This document shows, in pieces, positions 28,784 to 37,307 of a DNA stretch of 64,000 bases; the stretch's first letter is position 1, and each line of letters begins with the position of its first letter. The stretch covers positions 364,897 through 428,896 of the forward strand of contig SHZK01000001.1 of NCBI GenBank assembly GCA_009692305.1. The letters run 5' to 3'. Position numbers and translations under genes: made by a program. The notes below the pieces were generated by a model, which searched no databases, was not told where the DNA came from, and saw nothing but the letters and a program-made list of their open reading frames with translations. The DNA comes from Gammaproteobacteria bacterium. Lineage in GTDB: Bacteria; Pseudomonadota; Gammaproteobacteria; Pseudomonadales; Pseudohongiellaceae.

Positions 28784-29581
28784 CTAACCAAGAATATATT
28801 CGAGGGCGATTTTTGAACCGTAAAATCCGATTATAAGCAAGCCGAAGCCGGTGAGCGTACCACGAATGGCTGTCACGCCACGCCAGCCAAGTTGATGACG
28901 TCCCCACAAAAGGACCGCAAATACGATCCAGGCCAGGATGGAAAAGAAAGTCTTGTGGATGACGCCATCGCGGCCCCAGATATCATCCATAAATAACAAA
29001 CCGGCAACAATACCGAGACTCAGCAATATCTGACCGACCCAAAGCAGTTCGTATAGAAAAACTTCCATGTCTTGTAACGGTGGAAATTTGCTGATCAGGC
29101 CGCCGGCATGACCGTGCTTCAGTTGATAGTTCTGATACGCGAGCAATGCCGCTTGAGCTGCGGCGATTGTGATGAAGCTGTACGCCAGAATGGAAAGCAG
29201 CACATGACTCGCCATTCCCATGTCCAGATTCGTTGGCGGATAATTGCTGCGCGCCGTTAGAGAAAACAGAATGGCGATTATTGCGAGTGGGAACAAGCCA
29301 AAAAATAAATTCTGCAGTGGTTTGCGAAAGCTGCTGATCAGTACGACCAGGGAAATGGATACGGCGATCAGTGTGCTTATTTCTGAGATGCCGAAATGAT
29401 AGCCGCTGGTGGATTTGATGACGCCATAGGCACTGATCGCATGGGCGCTCACTGCAATCAGGCCGAAAATGAATACCTGATTCCTGGAGTCTTTGTTCGA
29501 GCTGAAGTTGCGCGCCTGGAATACCAATCCAATCAGGTAGAACAGCACGGCACACAGGCCTGAGATGACGGTTACTTGCAT
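28784..29581 (-). CDS. ypjD: CcsA/YpjD-like inner-membrane protein
   Basis: A 265-residue protein with about eight transmembrane helices, homologous to the cytochrome c assembly protein family (CcsA/HemX/YpjD). Recognisable segments are DMGMASHVLLSILAYSF and HKTFFSILAWIVFAVLLWGRH, with conserved His residues in these membrane-embedded loops. It is located between corB-like and ffh as in E. coli and Pseudomonas. Its exact role is not established; it is not the main cytochrome c synthetase here. Confidence 0.9.
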   Translation of the reverse strand: MQVTVISGLCAVLFYLIGLVFQARNFSSNKDSRNQVFIFGLIAVSAHAISAYGVIKSTSGYHFGISEISTLIAVSISLVVLISSFRKPLQNLFFGLFPLAIIAILFSLTARSNYPPTNLDMGMASHVLLSILAYSFITIAAAQAALLAYQNYQLKHGHAGGLISKFPPLQDMEVFLYELLWVGQILLSLGIVAGLLFMDDIWGRDGVIHKTFFSILAWIVFAVLLWGRHQLGWRGVTAIRGTLTGFGLLIIGFYGSKIALEYILG

Positions 29582-29658
29582 AGTATTGCTAGCGGATAGA
29601 GATTCAGGAGCATGTAGGCCAGAAAGTGTCGCACATGTGCAGAGGTGGTTGAAGTTCT

Positions 29659-29687
29659 TTTTTCTCGCCTGCTGATGCGGCTATAAT
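29659..29687 (+). promoter_or_regulatory. Predicted promoter of ffh
   Basis: A perfect TATAAT at 29682-29687 lies 54 bases before the GTG start, in the divergent ypjD-ffh gap. The matching -35 (TTTTTC at 29659-29664) is weak, so the assignment rests on the -10. Confidence 0.5.
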
Positions 29688-29741
29688 GCGCGTCTCTTCT
29701 TGCATTTCACGCTTCAGCAAATTTCAGGGCGGTTTCCAGCA

Positions 29742-31133
29742 GTGTTTGACAGCTTAACAGATCGACTCACGGGCACATTCCGCAAAATCACCGGTAAGGC
29801 AGTTCTAAGCGACGCCAACATTCAGGATGCTCTGGCCGAAGTGCGCCGTGCATTATTGGAAGCAGATGTCGCATTGCCCGTGGTGAAGGAATTCATAGAA
29901 CGCGTAAGTCTGCGCGCAGTAGGGCAGGAAGTATCGAAGAGTCTCAGTCCTGGTCAGGCATTTATCAAAGTGGTGCAGGCTGAGCTGGAAGCCATCATGG
30001 GTTCCGCTAATACTGAGTTGAACCTGCGCACCACGCCTCCTGCTGTGGTGCTGATGGCAGGACTGCAGGGTGCCGGTAAAACCACTACTGTTGCGAAGCT
30101 GTCTTACTACCTCAAGCGCGAATCGAAAAAATCGGTAATGGTGGTCAGTGCTGACATCTATCGACCTGCCGCGATTCAGCAATTGGCAACATTGGCCCAG
30201 GAAGTGGGGGTGCAATTTTTTGCCAGTGATAGCTCACAGACACCAGCGCTGATAGTTGCAGCGGCGCTGGCAGAAGCGAAACGAAAATTTATCGATGTAT
30301 TGATCGTGGATACCGCCGGTCGGCTGGCCATTGATCAGGCGATGATGGCCGAGATCAGCGCACTGCATCAGCAGTTAAATCCGGTCGAGACCTTGTTTGT
30401 AGTCGATGCGATGACCGGCCAGGACGCCGCCAATACGGCGAAAGCGTTTAATGATGGGCTACCGCTGACCGGTGTAATCCTGACCAAAGCCGATGGTGAT
30501 GCCCGCGGTGGTGCCGCGTTATCCGTGCGTCATATTACCGGCAAACCCATCAAATTTATCGGCATGGGCGAGAAGCCCGAGGCGCTGGAACCATTTTATC
30601 CGGATCGAATAGCCTCTCGCATACTCGGCATGGGCGATATGCTGTCTCTGATTGAAGAGGCTGAGCGCAAGGTTGACAAGGAAAAGGCTGTCAAATTCGC
30701 CCAAAAGATCAAGCAAGGTAAAGGCTTCGATCTGGAGGATTTCAAGGAACAGCTGAAGCAAATGCAGAACATGGGCGGTGTCGCCAGCATCATGGACAAG
30801 ATGCCTGGTATGGGTGGATTACCCCTGCACGCCGCCAAGCATGTCGATGACTCCCAATTTCGCCGGATGGAAGCGATCATCAATTCCATGACCATGCGCG
30901 AGCGCGTGAGTCCGGGCATCCTGAATGGCTCGCGCAAGCGGCGTATTACCCTCGGTTCTGGCACCCAGGTACAGGACCTGAATCGACTGCTCAAGCAGCA
31001 CAAGCAGATTCAAAAACTGATGAAGAAGATGAAAGGCGGGGGTATGGCCAACCTGATGCGCGGACTCGGTGGCATGCAAGGCCCGGGTGGCGGCGGATTT
31101 CCTGGCGGCGGTGGTGGTTTACGGCGTTTCTAG
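29742..31133 (+). CDS. ffh: Signal recognition particle protein Ffh
   Basis: GTPase that binds 4.5S RNA and signal sequences for cotranslational membrane targeting. A GTG at 29742 with AGGGCGG upstream gives 463 residues starting MFDSLTDRLTGTFRKITG, the family start. The N domain is followed by the G domain with P-loop GLQGAGKTTT, DTAGR and TKADGDARGG, then the M domain with methionine-rich helices (QMQNMGGVASIMDKMPGMGG) and a glycine-rich C-terminus. It precedes the rpsP operon as in most gammaproteobacteria. Confidence 0.98.
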   Translation: MFDSLTDRLTGTFRKITGKAVLSDANIQDALAEVRRALLEADVALPVVKEFIERVSLRAVGQEVSKSLSPGQAFIKVVQAELEAIMGSANTELNLRTTPPAVVLMAGLQGAGKTTTVAKLSYYLKRESKKSVMVVSADIYRPAAIQQLATLAQEVGVQFFASDSSQTPALIVAAALAEAKRKFIDVLIVDTAGRLAIDQAMMAEISALHQQLNPVETLFVVDAMTGQDAANTAKAFNDGLPLTGVILTKADGDARGGAALSVRHITGKPIKFIGMGEKPEALEPFYPDRIASRILGMGDMLSLIEEAERKVDKEKAVKFAQKIKQGKGFDLEDFKEQLKQMQNMGGVASIMDKMPGMGGLPLHAAKHVDDSQFRRMEAIINSMTMRERVSPGILNGSRKRRITLGSGTQVQDLNRLLKQHKQIQKLMKKMKGGGMANLMRGLGGMQGPGGGGFPGGGGGLRRF

Positions 31134-31139
31134 GACAGC

Positions 31140-31168
31140 TTCCAATGCGGCGGCAATTGACATAGAAT
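31140..31168 (+). promoter_or_regulatory. Candidate rpsP operon promoter
   Basis: TAGAAT (31163-31168; 5 of 6 matches to a -10) with TTCCAA (31140-31145) at 17-base spacing lies about 110 bases before rpsP. The -35 matches only 3 of 6. Confidence 0.35.
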
Positions 31169-31279
31169 ACCCGCCTTTTTACCCGGCCCCAAGCTATGCA
31201 GGGGTTCGATGCAGTTAACTCCTTGTAATTAATTGAGTAATTAATTACTCACTAGAGCATTAAGTAAACAGGAAAAATT

Positions 31280-31540
31280 ATGGTCACGATTCGATTAGCT
31301 CGCGGTGGCGCCAAGAAGAAGCCTTTTTATCACATTACTGTGAGTGACAGCCGCAGATTTCGTGATGGCCGCTTTATCGAGCGCATTGGATTTTATAATC
31401 CATTGGCAAAAGGTCAGGAAGAGCGTTTACGTCTTGATTTGGACCGCGTCGGCTTCTGGCAAGGCCAGGGTGCGCAGCTTAGCCCGCGTGTTTCTGCGCT
31501 GGCAAAGGTAGCTGCCGCTACTCCTGCTACTAAGGCTTGA
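31280..31540 (+). CDS. rpsP: 30S ribosomal protein S16
   Basis: An 86-residue S16, usual length, starting [19 protein letters not shown] and containing [18 protein letters not shown]. It assembles into the 30S subunit. First gene of rpsP-rimM-trmD-rplS, whose products are ribosomal or modify tRNA. Confidence 0.98.
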   Translation: MVTIRLARGGAKKKPFYHITVSDSRRFRDGRFIERIGFYNPLAKGQEERLRLDLDRVGFWQGQGAQLSPRVSALAKVAAATPATKA

Positions 31541-31577
31541 TCCGGAATCGCGATAATCGCCGCCGGGTGTGCTTAGG

Positions 31578-32123
31578 ATGGTTACTGGCACAGACAAGCG
31601 GACGCAACGTATAGAGCTGGGACGCCTGGGCAAGGCGCATGGTATCAAGGGCTGGTTACGCCTGAATTCGTTCACAAACCCGCCAGATAATATTTGCAGT
31701 TACACGACATTCGCGACAGAAATTGCGGGCGAGTGGGTTGCCCTGGAACTGGATCAGTTCCGTATGCAAGGCAGCGGCCTCGTGGTGCATATAAAAGGCT
31801 ACGATGCGCCGGAAACAGCCAGTCTGCTCACAGGCAAGGGCGTTTGGGTCGATAGCAAAGAGTTGCCTGTACTGATTGGCGACGAATACTACTGGCACCA
31901 GTTGCACGGATTAAAGGTAATGAATCAGCACGGAGACCTCTTTGGTGAGGTGGTCGAGCTACTGGAAACCGGCGCCAACGATGTGCTCGTAGTGCAGGCA
32001 ACGGCAGACAGCATAGATAAACGAGAACGATTGATTCCCTATTTGACCGGCAAGGTGGTGCAGCAGGTCAGCCTGATTGAAGGTGTAATCAGGGTAAATT
32101 GGGAAGCGGACTATCTGGAATAG
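31578..32123 (+). CDS. rimM: Ribosome maturation factor RimM
   Basis: A 181-residue 16S rRNA processing factor that binds S19 and assists 30S maturation. An N-terminal RimM beta-barrel (ELGRLGKAHGIKGWLRL) is followed by a PRC-barrel (WHQLHGLKVMNQHGDLFGEV) and the conserved ending RLIPYLTGKVV...VNWEADYLE. An in-frame GTG at 31569 is an alternative start; neither start has a good ribosome site. Second gene of the rpsP operon. Confidence 0.96.
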   Translation: MVTGTDKRTQRIELGRLGKAHGIKGWLRLNSFTNPPDNICSYTTFATEIAGEWVALELDQFRMQGSGLVVHIKGYDAPETASLLTGKGVWVDSKELPVLIGDEYYWHQLHGLKVMNQHGDLFGEVVELLETGANDVLVVQATADSIDKRERLIPYLTGKVVQQVSLIEGVIRVNWEADYLE

Positions 32124-32182
32124 GGCAGTTAGAGTAGGGCGGCTGCATTAGCGAGAGAAACGCAGCAAGTTGGGTGAGCTCG

Positions 32183-32926
32183 ATGCAGATTGGATTGGTC
32201 ACCCTGTTTCCGGAAATGTTTGCGGCTTTAACAGAATACGGAATTAGTGGCAGGGCAGTGCGATCGGGGCTGGTGTCACTGCAATACTGGAATCCGCGGG
32301 ATTTCACTACAGACAAGCATCGCACGGTCGATGACAAGCCATTCGGTGGCGGTCCCGGCATGTTGATGAAGACCGAACCGTTGGTGAGCTCAATCAGGGC
32401 GGCGCGAACAGCAACTGGCAAGGGCGACAGCAAGGTAATCTACCTGTCACCACAAGGCAGCAAGCTGGACCAGCCAGCCATTATAGAAATGGCGCAACGC
32501 GATAGCATGGTTCTGGTATGTGGACGCTATCAAGGGATTGATGCCCGCGTGCTGGATCTGGAAATTGATGAAGAGTGGTCGCTGGGTGATTTTGTGCTCA
32601 GTGGTGGCGAGATCGCCGCAATGGCCCTGCTGGATGCTGTAATCCGGTTTCAGCCGGGAGCACTGGGTGATGACGACTCGGCGCCGCAGGACAGTTTCGC
32701 GAATGGTTTATTGCACAGTCCGCAGTTTACTAGGCCACAGAATTTTGCAGGCCAGGAAGTGCCGGAAGTGCTGTTAAGCGGTGATCATGGGGCGATACAG
32801 CGCTGGCGCCTGCAGCAAAGCCTGGGAATGACCTGGCTGAAACGACCGGATTTGTTAGAGTCGAAAGCACTGACAAAGGAACAGAACGAATTACTGAAAC
32901 AGTTTAAGAACGAACACGGAAAATAA
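32183..32926 (+). CDS. trmD: tRNA (guanine-N1-)-methyltransferase TrmD
   Basis: Methylates G37 of tRNAs reading CNN/ C-starting codons (Leu, Pro, Arg) with SAM. The ATG at 32183 gives 247 residues beginning [13 protein letters not shown]; a GTG at 32174 is possible. SAM-binding deep-knot motifs are visible: [30 protein letters not shown] and [15 protein letters not shown]. Third gene of the rpsP operon. Confidence 0.98.
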   Translation: MQIGLVTLFPEMFAALTEYGISGRAVRSGLVSLQYWNPRDFTTDKHRTVDDKPFGGGPGMLMKTEPLVSSIRAARTATGKGDSKVIYLSPQGSKLDQPAIIEMAQRDSMVLVCGRYQGIDARVLDLEIDEEWSLGDFVLSGGEIAAMALLDAVIRFQPGALGDDDSAPQDSFANGLLHSPQFTRPQNFAGQEVPEVLLSGDHGAIQRWRLQQSLGMTWLKRPDLLESKALTKEQNELLKQFKNEHGK

Positions 32927-32979
32927 CTTTTTAATCTGGCGCAGGCCAGATACCGGATTTAGGATCAGGAGCAAGCAAG

Positions 32980-33345
32980 ATGAACAAGAACAAAATCATC
33001 CAGCTAATTGAAAATGCGCAGATGACAAAAAAATTACCAGACTTCGGTCCTGGTGACACCGTTACCGTTCAGGTAAAAATCAAGGAAGGTGACCGCGAGC
33101 GTCTGCAGGCATTCGAAGGCGTCGTGATTGGTCGTCGCAGTCGTGGTTTGAACTCTTCATTCACTGTGCGCAAGATTTCCCATGGCGTTGGTGTAGAGCG
33201 AACTTTCCAGGCTTATAGCCCGCAAGTAGAAAGTGTTGAGTTGAAGCGTCGTGGTGATGTGCGCCAGGCGAAGCTGTACTATCTGCGTGAATTGACAGGT
33301 CGTGCTGCCCGCATTACTGAAAAACTGGATAAGAAGACCAGCTAA
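32980..33345 (+). CDS. rplS: 50S ribosomal protein L19
   Basis: A 121-residue L19 located at the 30S-50S interface. The motifs [32 protein letters not shown] and [17 protein letters not shown] are diagnostic. A good AGGAGCAAG precedes the ATG. Last gene of the operon; a very strong terminator follows about 110 bases downstream. Confidence 0.98.
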   Translation: MNKNKIIQLIENAQMTKKLPDFGPGDTVTVQVKIKEGDRERLQAFEGVVIGRRSRGLNSSFTVRKISHGVGVERTFQAYSPQVESVELKRRGDVRQAKLYYLRELTGRAARITEKLDKKTS

Positions 33346-33457
33346 GGCGCCAGCTTGCACACGCAGGACAGAGCTATCAGCCCTGCGTGAAAACTATTTG
33401 GTTTGTAACAACTTGTTTTGTTACAACTTAGTTTGTAACAACAACGAAGGTAATTAC
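33346..33457. repeat. rplS-dsbC gap, left part: hairpin and phased 15-bp repeats
   Basis: An 8-bp hairpin (33360-33367 with 33382-33389) without a T-run follows rplS. Then TTGTAACAA (33403-33411), its reverse complement TTGTTACAA (33418-33426), and TTGTAACAA again (33433-33441) occur at exact 15-base steps. The middle copy can pair with either neighbour, giving two exclusive hairpins. Confidence 0.85.
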
Positions 33458-33495
33458 AAAATGAGAGGATTGTGTCCCACAGTCTTCTCATTTTT
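33458..33495 (+). terminator. Strong rho-independent terminator of the rpsP-rplS operon
   Basis: A 17-bp stem (33458-33474 with 33478-33494, two G-T pairs) closes on a 3-base TCC loop; the left arm begins with A-run and the right arm ends with a T-run, so it may act in both directions. It is one of the longest stems in the window. Confidence 0.9.
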
Positions 33496-33497
33496 GT

Positions 33498-33527
33498 TTG
33501 TGATAGAGCGATATATCTCTGTATAAA
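33498..33527 (+). promoter_or_regulatory. Candidate dsbC promoter
   Basis: TTGTGA (33498-33503) and TATAAA (33522-33527) with 18-base spacing lie between the terminator and dsbC. The remaining stretch to 33650 holds nothing else I can name. Confidence 0.5.
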
Positions 33528-33650
33528 GAGTGACGAGCGGTTGCTTTAAGCAGGATGGCAATTCGAGCTACAATGCCTCAGATCCATCGCAAGCAGCCTA
33601 CACATACGCAGTTTGTGTGCACCGAAAGTTGAGCTACGGGAGAACCCAGC

Positions 33651-34400
33651 ATGATTGCAAGCAACAAGATTGGCATAATGGTCATCGGCCTGCTGGTATT
33701 GGTGGCTTCCACTTTCACCGCGCTTGCGCAACAGCCGCAGTCATTGCGTGAGAAGCTTGCAGTAGCAATTGAAGTGGCTTCCCAGAACCAACTGGAAATT
33801 GTCAGCCTGAATGCAACCGCTCTGCCCAATATCTACGAAGTGGAATTGAATACCGGAGAAGTGCTGTATAGCGACATTTCCGGTGACTATTTATTCGCTG
33901 GTGACATGTACCGGGCCACCGCCGAGGGGTTGTTAAACCTGTCAGCGAACAAGCGTCAGGAGCGGAATAGCGACAAGATCGCGCAAATTCCCGAAGAAGA
34001 AATGATTATTTTTACGCCTGAAGTCGTGAAGGCAACGATAACGGTATTTACCGATGTTGATTGCACTTATTGCCGCGCGTTACATCGCGATCTGGAAAAA
34101 TTGATGGCAGCGGGTATTGAGGTGCGGTATATGGCTTATCCTCGTGGTGGTGAGAGCGCTGAGTCCTATACGAAAATGATTTCAGTGTGGTGTTCGGATG
34201 ATCGTGCAAAAGCCCTCACTCAAGCCAAGAATGGCCAGGACCTCCCGGAGCGCAATTGTGATTCGCCGATTCTGGCGCATTACAAACTGGGCAATGAGCT
34301 TGGTATTAGCGGAACACCTGCATTGGTATTCCCTGATGGCCGCGTAATTCCGGGCTACCTGGAAACAGAACGCCTCGTGGCAATGTTGAATATCAACTAA
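33651..34400 (+). CDS. dsbC: Thiol:disulfide isomerase DsbC
   Basis: A 249-residue periplasmic disulfide isomerase. Signal peptide (residues 1-26, ending ALAQ), N-terminal dimerisation domain with PNIYEVELNTGEVLY and GDYLFAGDMY, then a thioredoxin domain with active site DCTYC (DsbC usually CGYC) and cis-Pro loop GISGTPALVFPDG. A second Cys pair (VWCSD... and RNCDS) is also conserved in DsbC. The gene order rplS-dsbC-hom-thrC-recJ fits Pseudomonas-like genomes. The DsbD-like reductase at 39315 is its probable electron source. Confidence 0.94.
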   Translation: MIASNKIGIMVIGLLVLVASTFTALAQQPQSLREKLAVAIEVASQNQLEIVSLNATALPNIYEVELNTGEVLYSDISGDYLFAGDMYRATAEGLLNLSANKRQERNSDKIAQIPEEEMIIFTPEVVKATITVFTDVDCTYCRALHRDLEKLMAAGIEVRYMAYPRGGESAESYTKMISVWCSDDRAKALTQAKNGQDLPERNCDSPILAHYKLGNELGISGTPALVFPDGRVIPGYLETERLVAMLNIN

Positions 34401-34575
34401 GCAGCCACTACTCCTGCAATAAATTTTATTGTGCGCCGCATTCGCGGCGGTTATCTTTACCAGCTCATCCGTTTTTCAGTAACATGGAAGCCATTTCAAC
34501 AGCGGCGCAAATACTGGGTTTATTCGATGATTCCAGTATAGTCCGCGCTTTGTTTTATCTGATCGAGGCAATCTC

Positions 34576-35904
34576 TTGAGCGCAAAATTGAAAAAATCAA
34601 TCCGGATAGGCATCTGCGGACTGGGTACCGTTGGCGGCGGTACCTTGGCTCTGTTGCGCGAGAACAAGGATGAAATCAGTCGTCGACTCGGTGCTGACCT
34701 GGATGTTGTGCACGTTGCGAGTCGGTCGCTGGAAGCAAGCGATGCTGCTGGGGTCGCGCGCACAGGTACTGATCCTTTCGCCGTAATCAATGACCCGAAT
34801 GTGGATATAGTGGTGGAAACCATGGGTGGTTTCGACCCTGCATTTGAGGTAGTAAAGCAGGCGCTGGCAAATGGCAAGCATGTCGTCACCGCCAATAAAG
34901 CCCTCATAGCCGAACGTGGCAATGAATTATTTGCTGTAGCTGAAATGCATAATGTGGCTCTCGCATATGAAAGCAGTGTCGCCGGTGGAATTCCAATCAT
35001 CAAGGCGCTGCGCGAGGGTCTTGCTGCAAATCGAATCGAATGGCTCGCTGGCATAATCAATGGCACTGGTAATTTTATCCTGACTGAAATGGCGATGCGG
35101 CGCTGTGAATTTCATCAGGTATTGCGCCAGGCGCAGGAACTTGGATACGCCGAAGCAGATCCAACTTTTGACGTAGAAGGTATCGATGCAGCCCATAAGC
35201 TGACTATTATGGCTTCGATTGCGTTTGGCATACCTCTACAATTTTCCAGGACCTACACTGAAGGCATCAGCCAGATCACTCCAGATGATATTAGCTATGC
35301 CAAAGAGTTGGGATATCGTATCAAGCATCTTGGTATTGCCCGACGCACGCCGAAGGGCATAGAGTTGCGTGTGCATCCCACCTTGATTCCCCGCAAGCAA
35401 TTGCTGGCTAACGTGAATGGAGTCGGTAACGCAATTCTGGTACGTGGCAATGCGGTTGGGTCAACGCTTTACAGTGGGCCCGGGGCTGGTGTCAGTGCTA
35501 CCGGTTCAGCCGTGGTAGCCGACATCATGGACATTGCGCGGCAGATGCTTGCAGGCATTAAACGGCCACTGATACCGGCACTGGGATATGTGGAGATGCA
35601 TGACAATATCGAAGTACTCGATATTGAATCCATCGAATCAGAATATTATTTGCGAATTCCGGTGATCGATAAAGTTGGCGTCATGGCACGCATCTCGAAT
35701 GTAATGCTGGAACACGATATCAGTATCGACGCCGTCATTCAGAAGGAAGCGGTCAGTGCCAGCGTGCCAATTGTCATATTGACCCATCTGGCGGAAGAGC
35801 GACAACTCAATAAAGCGTTGCGCGCAATAGAGGCGTTGCCGGACGTGATTGGGCCTATCAATCGCATTCGGGTTGAGCCATTCAATGGCGGGGTCGGTGC
35901 GTGA
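34576..35904 (+). CDS. hom: Homoserine dehydrogenase
   Basis: Reduces aspartate semialdehyde to homoserine in threonine/methionine synthesis. A TTG at 34576, 7 bases after GAGG (34565-34568), starts a 442-residue protein beginning just before IRIGICGLGTVGGGT (NAD(P) Rossmann loop). The catalytic region has NGTGNFIL, EADPTFDVEGIDAAHKL and PGAGVSATGSAVVAD, and the C-terminus is an ACT domain (YYLRIPVIDKVGVMARI) for feedback by threonine. Its stop overlaps the start of thrC (GTGA), so the two are coupled. Confidence 0.97.
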   Translation: MSAKLKKSIRIGICGLGTVGGGTLALLRENKDEISRRLGADLDVVHVASRSLEASDAAGVARTGTDPFAVINDPNVDIVVETMGGFDPAFEVVKQALANGKHVVTANKALIAERGNELFAVAEMHNVALAYESSVAGGIPIIKALREGLAANRIEWLAGIINGTGNFILTEMAMRRCEFHQVLRQAQELGYAEADPTFDVEGIDAAHKLTIMASIAFGIPLQFSRTYTEGISQITPDDISYAKELGYRIKHLGIARRTPKGIELRVHPTLIPRKQLLANVNGVGNAILVRGNAVGSTLYSGPGAGVSATGSAVVADIMDIARQMLAGIKRPLIPALGYVEMHDNIEVLDIESIESEYYLRIPVIDKVGVMARISNVMLEHDISIDAVIQKEAVSASVPIVILTHLAEERQLNKALRAIEALPDVIGPINRIRVEPFNGGVGA

Positions 35905-37301
35905 AATACATCAGTACGAGAGGCAAGGGCGTCGCACAGTCTTTCGAACAAGTCCTCCTGACTGGGCTGGCCCCCGACGGTGGATTATATGTGCCGGCTG
36001 AGTTGCCGCGATTCAGCGAGGCACAGATCAAGTCCTGGCAATTCCTGTCGTACCCGGATCTTGCGCTACAAATCATAACACCATTCATTGGTGATGAGAT
36101 TGACAAGGAAGTGTTGCGTCGCATTATCGATGAGAGCTATGCCGAGTTCGATAACCCGGAAGTTGCGCCACTGGTGCAGTTGGGCGCAGGCGAGTGGGTA
36201 CTGGAGCTGTTTCATGGTCCAACCCTAGCTTTCAAGGATTTTGCCTTGCAGGTTCTGGGGCGTTTGCTGGACCACGTGCTCATCAGGAACAAGCAAAGAG
36301 TAGTAATACTCGGTGCCACCTCCGGCGATACCGGTTCGGCTGCGCTCGAGGGATGTCGGCACTCTGATCGAGTCGATATTTTTATTCTGCATCCACATAA
36401 CCGTGTGTCAGATGTGCAACGCAAGCAGATGACTACGGTACCCGGTGACAATGTTTACAATCTGGCGGTGAATGGCAACTTCGATGATTGCCAGCGTCTG
36501 GTCAAGGCCGCATTCGCGGACCAGTCGTTTCTGCCCGCCGGACTGCAGCTGGTCGCAGTGAACTCCATCAACTGGGCCCGCATCATGATGCAAATCGTGT
36601 ACTACTTTCATGCGGCACTGAAATTGAATGGTCTTACAACGACAGTGTCTTTCTCCGTGCCAACCGGAAATTTCGGTGACGTATATGCCGGTTACCTAGC
36701 GAAGCAAATGGGATTGCCGGTCGATCGTTTAATCGTGGCAACAAACCAGAACGATATCCTGCATCGATTCATCAGCAGCAACGACTACTCCGTGACAGAC
36801 CTTACGCATACATATTCTCCGAGCATGGATATTCTGGTTTCGAGCAACTTCGAACGCTATCTGTTTGATCTGTTCGGAAGAGACGGCGCTGCGTTAAACG
36901 ATTTCATGCAGCGTTTCGGCAAGGAATCCCTGCACGTAACTGACGAGCAGTGGCAACAGGTCAGGGCCGAGTTTGATAGTGCCAGTGTTGATGACGACAC
37001 CACCTGCAAAGTGATAGCTGATGTATTCCACAGCACCGGTTTGCTGCTGGATCCGCACACTGCGGTAGGTGTCGAAGCGGCCCGTACTTGCCAACAAAGT
37101 AGCAAGACTAAGGTTCCGGTAATTACACTTGCGACTGCGCATCCTGCAAAGTTTGGCGCGGCAATTACTGCGGCGGGTCTGGACACACCCAGGTTGCCAC
37201 CTCATCTGCAAGACTTGTTTGAGCGGGAAGAGCGCTACACGGTAATCGAGAATCAACTCAGCGCTGTTACACAATTTGTCCAGGGTCATGTCTCCAAATA
37301 A
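35901..37301 (+). CDS. thrC: Threonine synthase
   Basis: PLP enzyme that converts O-phosphohomoserine to threonine. The GTG start at 35901 overlaps the hom stop. It is 466 residues long with N-terminal YISTRGKGVAQSFEQVLLTG, the PLP Lys in GPTLAFKDFALQ, and the phosphate loop of PTGNFGDVYAGY. Fits the bacterial fungal-like threonine synthase class seen in Pseudomonas. Cotranscribed with hom; recJ begins 6 bases later. Confidence 0.97.
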   Translation: MKYISTRGKGVAQSFEQVLLTGLAPDGGLYVPAELPRFSEAQIKSWQFLSYPDLALQIITPFIGDEIDKEVLRRIIDESYAEFDNPEVAPLVQLGAGEWVLELFHGPTLAFKDFALQVLGRLLDHVLIRNKQRVVILGATSGDTGSAALEGCRHSDRVDIFILHPHNRVSDVQRKQMTTVPGDNVYNLAVNGNFDDCQRLVKAAFADQSFLPAGLQLVAVNSINWARIMMQIVYYFHAALKLNGLTTTVSFSVPTGNFGDVYAGYLAKQMGLPVDRLIVATNQNDILHRFISSNDYSVTDLTHTYSPSMDILVSSNFERYLFDLFGRDGAALNDFMQRFGKESLHVTDEQWQQVRAEFDSASVDDDTTCKVIADVFHSTGLLLDPHTAVGVEAARTCQQSSKTKVPVITLATAHPAKFGAAITAAGLDTPRLPPHLQDLFEREERYTVIENQLSAVTQFVQGHVSK

Positions 37302-37307
37302 GGTCTG

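Noticed and set aside
34476..35066. 196-residue minus-strand ORF opposite hom
   Set aside because: Antisense to hom, whose motifs are diagnostic.
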